From Perkinsus olseni (taxonomy: Eukaryota > Perkinsozoa > Perkinsida > Perkinsidae), in NCBI GenBank assembly GCA_013115135.1, contig JABANP010000069.1, positions 108,777 through 172,776 of the forward strand: a DNA stretch of 64,000 nucleotides. The letters run 5' to 3'. The stretch's first letter is position 1. The number at the start of each line of letters is the position of its first letter. A program made the position numbers and the translations under genes. The notes under the pieces are model-generated. The model did no database searches. It was not told where the DNA came from and saw only the letters and a program-made list of their open reading frames with translations. This document shows, piece by piece, positions 33,970-43,269 of this stretch.

Positions 33970-34815
33970 AAAATACTAACTTACGTTTGGTGACGAGATT
34001 CATCGGCGACCTCATCCTTTGGCTACGTCCGCAGTTTTTTTTGACATAGAAATTTTCGAGTCGATGGATTCTGGCAGCGAATCGCTCCGCCTACAAAATC
34101 TCACCGGGAAGGGGAGAAAATGATTTTCTGAAAATCATGCCTGAAATCAAAACCTGGTTAACGTATCTGATTAATTAATCACAATCAGCCCCCGAATCAG
34201 GGTCCGCGTACCTACCCAGATCCTGTGATACATTATGTTTCATACATACTCACTTAGTGCTAGCCTACCTCACCCGGTCGTGACTTGCCTCGGCCCCGAG
34301 TGTCTCCAGTTCTGTCTTAAGCTCGCGTAACGATGCCAAACTACTCTGTGCATTTGCTTCTCTTCGCTAGGCGGTTACTTAGACGACCCCTGTTAGGTGT
34401 ATAGAGCATCATGCCAGTCTCTTGTAAAAGTTTTACAGCAAAACGCTTTGTCATAACGCATCGGAAGTTAAGCCCACCGTCTGATAAGTTCCTCAGGAAT
34501 TATGCTAGTTCTGCGACGACGGGAAGTCCACTCCATTTCCAACTCGAGCCGTAATTTACATGTCTTCTCTACTCAACACCAAGGCTTTACCATGGGAGTC
34601 GCATATTCACCCTGCAGCAACTTATAGAGATTTCGATTTATAATGAAGTAGTCGAACAGCGGGTAACCTGCATGATTCTCGACCGTCCTTCGAGTTTAAA
34701 GCGAAAACGTGAAAAAGGCACACAAAGCGTCGACAAGCAGCGCTGACACGGTGTCAACGCAGTGACATCTCATCATGAACTAAAAAACAAAGGACGACTC
34801 TGGTCAAAGTCATTT
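33970..34815. other. Intergenic, no gene seen
   Basis: AT-richer non-coding stretch downstream of array member 2. No ORF with recognisable features. Confidence 0.5.
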
Positions 34816-36731
34816 CTATAGCGTCGGGACATTTGTGCCATCGAGTAGATTGAGCAGATCTGTGGGACTCCAAATATCCCTGGGTGGAAAATTGTCCAGA
34901 GGGTCGACCCTGCCCGGCTCCTCGATGGTCAGCCCACGGTGATGGTCAGCATCACCCTTCCTTCTCGCTTGGAGGTTGGGATCCCGCTCTGGACACGATG
35001 AACTGGACTGCACGCTCTTCAATGCGCGGCGGACGTCGACTCTCCCGCAATCCGACGGTCCGAATTCAAAAGGAATTTTCTAAGCGCATCTTTGGCCGAT
35101 GCTCCCTGCGACTCAACTGCCACTCTCGGTTCCATGAGATATCGGGTCCCTTTGACGAGCAACTCCACCTCGCTTGCTTGGCTACCGGGCGCGCCCTGTT
35201 CTGACGTTGAATAGCAGATCTCGATATCGCCAGAAAAGACCTTATTAAACCCTTTCCTAGCAAGTTCCTTTGAAAGCCGCCTGAATGCCCCAATTCTGGC
35301 GCTTCTCTGCGAGACCTCATTGTAATCGAACTCGAGGCACCCGCTGTGAATATTAGCAATCAACTTGAAGGGGCCGATTGTGACTGGTTCTCTATACCCT
35401 CCTGCCAGAAAATCTAAGGAGCACGATAAACCCTCTCTCATCCGCAGTATCACCCTCGTGAAAGAAAGAACGGAACCAACGCTAATGTAAACACCTGTAG
35501 GAGGGACTTTCACTGATTCCTGCGTGGTTTCGTTGTCAAGCGCCGACTGGGCGCGTAGCTGCTTCGGAAGACTGGAGGTCGAAATTTCCGTGGCCTTTCT
35601 CTTACTTCGCTCCCGGGGCATGCGTCCACTGGGGAGAAGCCTTGAAGATTCGCGACCACCCACGATGCCCGACGATCCAGTCTCCGAGAGCGAGGGATTT
35701 AGGGGGCTCTCTCCTTCCATCGGGATATTCGTTAATGCCATTTCGAACTTCCTCCTCCAGATAGTCAAGGTAGGCCTTCGGAAACTTGAGAAGCAAATAG
35801 ACAGGTCCGCCGCCCTGACGAGTTGCTGGCCGCTCAGCGATTGGGACAGTACATAGAACTTCCAGGCAGCTTCACAATAAGCAGAGGGGTCGCTGGGATC
35901 ATACGTGAGGCATTTGGTACGAGGGTCGAGCACCATCCTGTACGGGCCGATTACGTGTGGTCTCATCTCCCCAGGAATGTGGAACGTGAAGGTGCACCAT
36001 AACCCACTCGCTATGACTATCGTCACCCTCGCGACGCCGGGTATAGTATCAGAATTGTTAAAGACAGCAAAGAGGCTCGATATTCTTCCACGCGCCTCAC
36101 TCACAATGACCGTCAACGGGTGATGTTGCTGGTCCGTAGGAGGTTCCAAAGCAGGTTGCCGCACTCCGTTGTTCTGAACCCTATCGAGCTCTTGAGGACC
36201 CGTGGGGCTCCGGAAACCACCTGAGACCGCTCCATCGTGATGTACTTCTCGGTTGGTATCCTGGAGGTCCTCCGGGCTACCTACAAGCGGCACTCCATCA
36301 AGTTTGAATAGCTCATATGGCTGACCGTGGAGCACGAGATGAACAATACTATCAGAGACCGGACAGACTTTCACATCGCGCCAGTAGAGTCGAATGGAGG
36401 AAGTGCTATTGAGTCTCCTCTCCACCTCTTCAAAGCTCCCCTGTAGAATTCGCCTCTCCAGAAGCTTCCCCGGAGAATACATCAAACAACCAGCACCGTC
36501 CGGCTTCAACACGTGCGGGCCAACGGGAATCGCTGTTGCCACGCCGGGCAGGAAGAAGTGGAGGGTCGTCGCCATATTCGTATAGAGCTCCATGACTATC
36601 CCCGCGAAGTCGCCCACAGAAGCGAAGCTCCCATATTTTCCCGACGCGACCAGAGTAGAGTCAGGGCCGTTGACGCTCCCGTTGGCGCAGAGGACCCGGT
36701 GGACCACGAACAGGATGAGTCGTCGCGGCAT
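34816..36731 (-). CDS. Secreted three-module VGP protein, array member 2, with frameshifted acidic tail
   Basis: The frame is open from 36872, but the ATG at 36731 begins the signal peptide (PRRLILFVVHRVLCANGS). Mature modules lie at about 20-135, 195-310 and 380-500 of the chosen product. The first module is close to that of the 608-aa protein (shared DFAGIVMELYTNM, TAIPVGPH, GQPYELFK). A basic linker (SKRKATEISTSSLPKQLRAQ region) precedes module 3. The main frame stops at 35019. The overlapping frame 35022-34816 continues with IEEPGRVDPLDNFPP and DIWSPTDLLNLLDG, equivalent to the WSP tail of the other members. So this copy has either a single-base frameshift near 35020 or a small unrecognised intron. 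Otherwise intact. Confidence 0.82.
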
Positions 36732-36914
36732 TTTAGGAAACAGTGGCGGAGACGGTGCGTTCCGTTGGCTACCTTTGCGTCTCCCGTCTCTGCGTTCTCC
36801 ACCAGGGCGCGTCGCGGCGTTGCGGAACAAGCAACAGCGCAAGAACTGGATTTCCCTAATCTGGCGAGTCATCAGTGACTACTACCTCCAACAACAATGA
36901 GGATAGATTCTTTG

Positions 36915-36942
36915 TTGCGTATAACGCTAGCGCATTCCGCAA
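36915..36942. promoter_or_regulatory. Conserved dyad TTGCG-N18-CGCAA upstream of VGP gene 2
   Basis: An imperfect palindrome with outer arms TTGCG/CGCAA and inner AACGCTAGCGCATT, about 185 bp upstream of the ATG. The same dyad is conserved at 42314-42341, followed in both by CACGCACGAAGT. Conservation within a diverged spacer suggests a functional site, but it may simply be shared ancestry. Confidence 0.35.
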
Positions 36943-37079
36943 CACGCACGAAGTTTGCAACAAAACTAACGTAAAAAGTGTTTACTAAACACGCGTCGGG
37001 GTACTTACTGTTCGTAGTGAACGTTCTTCCAATAATCGTTCATTCGCATACACCATTCGTTTCCGTCGGTCTCTATGAT

Positions 37080-39089
37080 GTGTTGTGATAGTCTGCACAA
37101 TTTCTGTCTCCCATTGATCTTGCTCTGTTCTATGATAGAACTTCTATCGATTAGCTATGGTATCGTTGTCCGTGGTCTTATGTGTCTTATCTCCACCAAT
37201 AAAGATGTGTTGTGTCTAGAGTATCACATGTGTGTAGGTCAAATTTACCATTCTTATTGGGAAGTACTGGGAATATGCGATCATTACTCGGGACATGCCC
37301 CTCCATATCATTGTATGATATCTCACGGTAGCGACGAGGCCACTGTGAGTTTGGAAAGAGGGGTGCCGCAAGGCAATGCCTTGAAGGCATCGCCTTGGGC
37401 CCCTTCCTATTTCTGTTGAGCACCCTCCTGGTTCCGCCAGGCTCGCTGCGCTCGGGTATGCTAAGGGACTAGACCAATCTCTCTTGGTCAAGGGCTTGAC
37501 TCTCTTTCAGGGTCGCGGTGGTGGTGATACGGTGCAGCGCTGGCGGGGTTTGCCCACCCATTGGGTTGGCAACCTTGGCACCCCTGTGTCACCACTGCCA
37601 TCTCGGAACGTGAGGAGACCAAGAGCTACGCACTCGAGGATCTCCGAACTGAGAACGCCATCTTCACGGATGGCTCGGTAGTCAAGGACGTCAAGACCGG
37701 CGCTGCTTTGGTCACCTATCGCTGTAGAAGTTCTCGATTCGAGAATCTCGAAGCAGTCCGCTGGATAGTCTCGACGGCGGGTGATGAGGTCTGGGAGATC
37801 TTTACGGACTCACAAGCTGTACTCAAGATCCTGTCGACCCGAGCATCTACGGGACGTTGGGACCAGGCGAGGCCGATTCATCTGTCTTTGTTGTTCGTTT
37901 TTCGAAATCCCTGGCAGGGTATCACTTCGGTGGGTACCTGGGCAAAGTTCTATCCGTGCCAATGAACGGGCTGACGAGTTGGCAGCCAAGCGAGCCTCCA
38001 TGAGGGGAGCCACTACGGAGACGGAAATCAGTGTGACCCTTGGGGCCCCCAAGGGTCCTCACTGAGGACTGCTCACACTGACTGGGGGATATCAAGGGCC
38101 CCTTGACATCCCCCAATCAGTGTGGGCCCCTTGACAAGGTGAAGCTGGTCGTCAGTCAGTACGAGAGTGGTGGTCAGACAAGAGGGCCAGCATGGGCACA
38201 TCTGGCAATGACTTATTTTACTGCGCTTCATGTGCTCGTCTGTGGATCCGCGGGGAAGTCACGGTAGCCAGCAGTGCCGTTGTATTCGGAAGGGCCCCAA
38301 CTCCAGCCCATGTTTATAGATGTGGGGTGGTCAACTCGCCAGAGTGTGACTGTGGGGAACACTCGGGCCGAGTGACTCGGCACTACCTCCTCTCCTGCCC
38401 ACTCTCAGAGCAGGCTAGGAAGAGGGTTAAGGGTGGTGAACCCGAACCCTACCATTCATATAAATTAGGAGTTGATTCGAAGCGACGCAAATCCTTCAAT
38501 CAACTCTGTTTGGCTCTCATGCAGTATCTACACCATTTTCCGACGGGAAATTCCCGTCCAAGTTTGACAAGTGAGCAAGCAAGAATGACAATGTCACAAG
38601 CAAGTTTGACATTAAACATGCAACTTTGCAAGTTTCCCGCGGGCGGCGCCGCACGCGCAATGGGATATTAGCCGTTGGAGCCAGGGTGGTTCAAGTGGAA
38701 AGAATCATTCTTCCTTTCCGTAGCTTTCTCAAGGAAACTTTTCAGGGACGGATACTCCCGGAAAGAATGCAAATTCAAGGAAATTTCTTAAAAAACCAAC
38801 AATTTGGCTCAGTTTTTGCCACTTGGGTATTTGGGGTCTTATATTCTAAATAACCTCTAGCTCACCTCGGCGATGTGGTTCGGCTGCCCCTCAGTTGTTG
38901 CAAGGTGACCCCATTTTATTGGCCGAGGACATGGCGCGCCTTACGCGGTACATCGCCCCACGCCCCAACGTCGAGGAGGAAGGGAGTCGAGCAGATAGCC
39001 ATAACCTCGCGTACAAATGCCGACTCATGTAGCCAGGCGATAATTGGAATGTTGCTGAGGGGTCGCTCGTCAATGTAGTTGTGTTAGGG
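37080..39089 (+). mobile_element. Degenerate non-LTR (LINE-type) retrotransposon
   Basis: Plus-strand fragments are in the correct order but different frames. An RT motif (LERGVPQGNALKASPW, about 37350-37400) comes first. An RNase H domain follows (IFTDGS, IFTDSQAVLKIL, VPGQSSIRANERADELAAK, about 37650-38010). Last is a CCHC-like end, (C-x-C)GEHSGRVTRHYLLSCPLS, at about 38340-38420. The RT fingers and endonuclease are missing and there are several frameshifts, so it is dead. A strong nested hairpin (38074-38124) and palindrome (38035-38057) follow the RNase H part. Comparison of the flanks with 42290-42960 places it inside the duplicated spacer of the VGP array. Confidence 0.8.
38074..38124. 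repeat. Long hairpin within the LINE relic
   Basis: The arm CACACTGACTGGGGGATATC, extended by AAGGG, pairs with the downstream sequence almost perfectly over about 24 bp. Confidence 0.8.
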
Positions 39090-39733
39090 CACAACTAAGA
39101 TCCTTAGCTGAGCTTGCCGATAGTGAATGAGTTTATTAGTGTGATCGTGGATAGAATCTCAGTATTCCACTGAACCATCGACTTGAGTATCGTCATAGTA
39201 CTACCATCTCACTGTTGACCCTCACAGCGAAACTCAGAATAGAGACCCGGGCATTCTGAGTATACGATTGACACAGCGATACTACTCAACAGTGTTGAGT
39301 CAACACAAATGCCTTCGCATACCAATACTGCAACATCACAACGCTAAGAATATATACAGGTCATGCCAGTCAACACTGAACAGCGCTGATGAACACTGAA
39401 GAGCCAGAAATGAGGCTAGCTTGATGGGCGCTTGACGGTTCATCGGAGAGCAATAAAAACACGCAGACTATGAGTGAGCAATGGGCAGGGGCTTAGCTCG
39501 GAGCACATACATGCAATGAGTTGCATTTGAGTCCGGAGCTATCGACCAGACCGGGAAACAAATAGCAAGGATTTCACCCCTTTGAGGGAGCATCTTTCCC
39601 ATACAGTTCCACATTGGCCCTTCGCGCCGCTGTGGTTCACCAGCAAGAGACCCCGTGGAACGTAGCTGAGCCTTCTGCTGACTCAGAAGTGGCGAGACTT
39701 TAGCTAATGTCGGAGCTTTATCAGCAGCATCAG

Positions 39734-41686
39734 TCAATTTCCAAAAGCCTGATAACCAGCAGGTCGATGCAACATTTCCTCTCCGAAGGCTCCAAGGGCT
39801 CGTGTTGAAGCGCCCGCTTCCGTGCCACCCACGTTTTCGATAAGATCGAAGAAACCGGCGCTGAGGTCACTGGGACTCCATGAAAGATCGTTATTAACAA
39901 CCTCATTCAACATATCATCGGGAAGGTAGGAAGCTTGCGACCCTTGCATGAGTTCCTCCAACGGCCAATCATTTGCTCCGGCGAAGAGTGGGAGATCTTT
40001 ACCATAATCGCTTTGGTGTCCCCTATTTTGGAGGAACGACTTGAGTGCAGTCTTGGATCCGGTGAGGACAAGTCTAGTAGCCTCACCGAACCTCATTGGG
40101 TACCTTCTCTTTTTGATAACCAAGTCCACCTGCAACAACGGCGAGGTGCAAACCTCGAGATCAACCGAACTCACCCCTGGCAGGCGTCTCAAAGCGAGCT
40201 CATCGGACAGGTGTCTGAAGGCCCATGTAGTTCTCCCGAGCGCCACGTTGTCTCGGTGATCGAACTTGTAACAGTCGTCGAGTAGACTCGCCACAATTCT
40301 GTGAGGGCCCACCGATACTGGCGTTGCTAATCCCGGAATCCAGAATTTGAACTGGCACTCCAAATCGGTCGTAAGATTCATCTCCACCTCCGTGAAGTTG
40401 AGAATAGGAAAGACGTTGTGGTAGACACCGGGCGGCGGTGGTCTGGCCGCTAGCTTCGGCTCGACCCGACTCTTAGGTTGGCGGCGTGACTGTTTGAGAG
40501 GGCCGGAGGGAGAGCTTTCTGTTGCTGCTCTTTTCCTTCCCGGCACACCAGTAGCGATCGAATGGGCGTCGTATTGGCCTCCACCCGCCCATCTTCTCCC
40601 AGAGATAGTTTCGGAACCTTCAGCAGGAGAATCCGGAGAGTTCGAGAACTGTAATGTGGCTGTTGCCAAAGGAGGCTTTAGCTTCATCGCATACCGCTTC
40701 ACGCCGATAACTAATTCAGTTTGCATTGGCGTTGCGAAGCAGACTTTGAACAAACTCGAGCTTATCCTCCCGTGGTTTTGCCGAGCAAGGTCATCAGATA
40801 ACCGGTTGAATGCCCAGGTTACTTTCGTGCGGGATGACGCATCGTCGGAGTCGAACACGAGACACCAGCTGTGAAGGCTAACAGCCATCTTGCACGGACC
40901 GACTTTCCGCGGATTCTGCGACCAAGCGTAATGAAACTCGAACCAGCAAGTGAGCGACTCCTTCACCAAGGTCATCTTCACTTTCTCAAAGCCAGGAATG
41001 GGCTCGTCATTTTCGTAGACACCGGAAGGAGGAATCTTTGCCCTCGGTGCTTCGCGCTGAGAGCCAGCCATTGATGGCTGTGGTTGCCTAGTATGAGGCT
41101 CAGCTGCCGTAGTCCTCTCCACAGGCTCGGGGGTACCCTGGTAGCTTTGAGTGTCCATAGGGCTCGAAGGGTCACCCCCTGCCGTTTCCTGATGGCGTGC
41201 TCTCTCAGTACCTTGCCCGTGGTCGTGAGTGCTACCCCCAGGAAGCACTACATCGGCCTTGCGCAAGACTAGTGCCTCACCCTCGAATACCAGTAAGGTA
41301 AGCGTGCCGGACGTAGTCTGACAGACCTTCATGTCACGCCAATCGAGAAGCGAAGCAAAGATGTCGGGACGGGTTTCTTCCAACTTCTCGAAGCTCCGGG
41401 TGAGCAGCCGCCTCTCAAAAAGCTTCTTCTTAGAAAACACCAAACAACCAGCCCCATCGGGTTCCAACATATGCGGACCAACAGAAGTCGGCAGCGTCAT
41501 GCCGGACAGGAAGAAGTGGAGAGACGTCATCATATCAGGCTCTATCACCACGAGAATCTTCGTTAAGTTGTCGACCGCAGCTACGCTCTCGTACGTACCG
41601 GGTTCGATGGCGCTATGCACAACGATACTGCCATTAGCGGGGACCAGTCCGAAGAAAGCGACAAGTATGAGCTCTCGCACCATCAT
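39734..41686 (-). CDS. Secreted three-module VGP protein, array member 3, about 650 aa
   Basis: The frame is open from 41863, but the Met-Met at 41686 matches the start of the neighbouring paralog and opens the signal peptide (MMVRELILVAFFGLVPANGS). Three modules lie at about 25-155, 225-340 and 420-535. Between modules 2 and 3 lies a basic linker (GRKRAATESSPSGPLKQSRR, then QPKSR) that fits a bipartite nuclear-localisation pattern. After module 3 the tail is acidic, with NDLSWSPSDLSAGFFDLIEN. Module 3 is almost identical in DNA to that of member 4. No introns seen. Secretion plus an NLS-like linker and an acidic hydrophobic tail recall protist nuclear effectors, but this is inference. The module fold is unknown. 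Confidence 0.87.
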   Translation of the reverse strand: MMVRELILVAFFGLVPANGSIVVHSAIEPGTYESVAAVDNLTKILVVIEPDMMTSLHFFLSGMTLPTSVGPHMLEPDGAGCLVFSKKKLFERRLLTRSFEKLEETRPDIFASLLDWRDMKVCQTTSGTLTLLVFEGEALVLRKADVVLPGGSTHDHGQGTERARHQETAGGDPSSPMDTQSYQGTPEPVERTTAAEPHTRQPQPSMAGSQREAPRAKIPPSGVYENDEPIPGFEKVKMTLVKESLTCWFEFHYAWSQNPRKVGPCKMAVSLHSWCLVFDSDDASSRTKVTWAFNRLSDDLARQNHGRISSSLFKVCFATPMQTELVIGVKRYAMKLKPPLATATLQFSNSPDSPAEGSETISGRRWAGGGQYDAHSIATGVPGRKRAATESSPSGPLKQSRRQPKSRVEPKLAARPPPPGVYHNVFPILNFTEVEMNLTTDLECQFKFWIPGLATPVSVGPHRIVASLLDDCYKFDHRDNVALGRTTWAFRHLSDELALRRLPGVSSVDLEVCTSPLLQVDLVIKKRRYPMRFGEATRLVLTGSKTALKSFLQNRGHQSDYGKDLPLFAGANDWPLEELMQGSQASYLPDDMLNEVVNNDLSWSPSDLSAGFFDLIENVGGTEAGASTRALGAFGEEMLHRPAGYQAFGN

Positions 41687-42313
41687 GTCAATAGGATAAC
41701 AACACTGATGATAAGGAAGTAGCGGAATCGCAAAATTTTCCCGCCTCTTGTATCTCGTCCGCGCATCAGAGCTCGTCCCGTCATCGAAGACCAACGCCGC
41801 ACACGATCCACCATCATGGAAACTATTGAGCGTGGAGCATGTTGTTGTAAAAGTGACCTTCATTAATTTGTATTCCTCAGTGGGCGTAGAAAATCAGCAG
41901 CTTCCTCGGGGCTCAACTCGAGATTGTCAAGGATTCTCGGATGGCCTGAGAAGGGCAACAGCAGCGTTACTGAACTGCCATGAACCCGGTGGCGATTCAT
42001 ACGCGGGCAAGAGAATCTCTGCCTTCAGTCGAGCCTCTCTCATCCTGACCGAGTGACACAAGTGTTATCCTGAAGAGCACCGCATATCCGAGCTCGAAGC
42101 GTGCGTATCGCGAAAAAAGTAGCTCGAGAGCCAGTCCCACATGTCCCGGAAAGCAGTAACGGAGACGCTGTGTCCCGTTGTCTGCCTCCGTGTCTCCCGT
42201 CTCTGCTTCCCCCGCCAGGGCGCGCCGCGCCGCCGCCGTGGAACTACCAACAGCGCGAGGGTAGAGCTACTCAAATCTGATGACTGATCGCAACTACAGA
42301 TTCTTGATTCTTG

Positions 42314-42341
42314 TTGCGAAGAATGCTAATGCATTACGCAA
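42314..42341. promoter_or_regulatory. Conserved dyad TTGCG-N18-CGCAA upstream of VGP gene 3
   Basis: Counterpart of 36915-36942, with both half-sites kept (TTGCGAAGAATGC and GCATTACGCAA). It lies 630 bp upstream of the ATG at 41686. Confidence 0.35.
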
Positions 42342-42349
42342 CACGCACG

Positions 42350-43269
42350 AAGTGTATCACAAAATAGTGTAGACACGTATCAGCGTAGTTGCCGTTTGTT
42401 GGGAACCACCTCTCCAATAGTTGTTTATTCGGATACACTAGTGGTGTAACACCACGGTGTTCGATCTCTCTCTACGGCGTGTACAGATCAATTAAATCTT
42501 AGCGCCCTCTGTGCGCTTGCTCTAGTGGGAACCTAATAGTTACTATTGAGACTCATTTCAATGTATGCACAACTAAGAAGTATCAAGTGCCTAACTTCTT
42601 TTCCTATGTCCCAATTTCCGTCACAGTATCGAATAATAATTCGATAGCTCGTCTTTGTTTGCACAACTATGAGACCCTCGCTTAGCTTGACGCAAGTGAA
42701 TGAGTTTGTCAGTATCACCGGTGATAGAATTTCAGGATTCTACTCGACTCTTTCGAGTACTCAACTGATTAACAGTAATTCACGTACCGTCTCACTGTGA
42801 ACTCTCACAGCGAAGCTCGGCTCACAGACCCGGGCATTTTGAGTATATAATTAACACAGCGATGCTTCACAACACAAATGCCTTCACACACCAATACGTC
42901 GTGATCACAACACCGAGAATGCATGCATTTCACGCCAGCCAACACTGAACAGTGTTGACAAACACTAAACAGCCAAGTATGAGGTGAGATTGCAGGGCGC
43001 TTGACGGTCTATCGGAAAGCGGTAAAGATACGCAGAATTGCCCGGACAGCTCCCCATTAGCGCTTCGAATCGGCGAGGTTGAGCAGCCAGACACCGTGGA
43101 GAACGGAGCTGAGCCTTCTGCCGACTCGGGAGTGGTGAGACTTCAGCTGATATCGGAGGTTTATCAGCAGCATCGGCCTGTTTTTTTACCAGCCGGCGAA
43201 CCAGCAGGTTAATGCAACACTTCCTCTCCGCAGATTCCTCGAGCTCATCCAGAAGCGACTGTTTTCGAG
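42350..43269. other. Duplicated spacer holding the empty site of the LINE insertion
   Basis: This spacer aligns with 36895-37079 on one side and 39090-39733 on the other. It contains only about 185 bp (about 42480-42665) where the other copy has 2 kb. The 3' part, 42960-43269, aligns with 39420-39733, the 3' flank of member 3. No gene. Confidence 0.65.
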
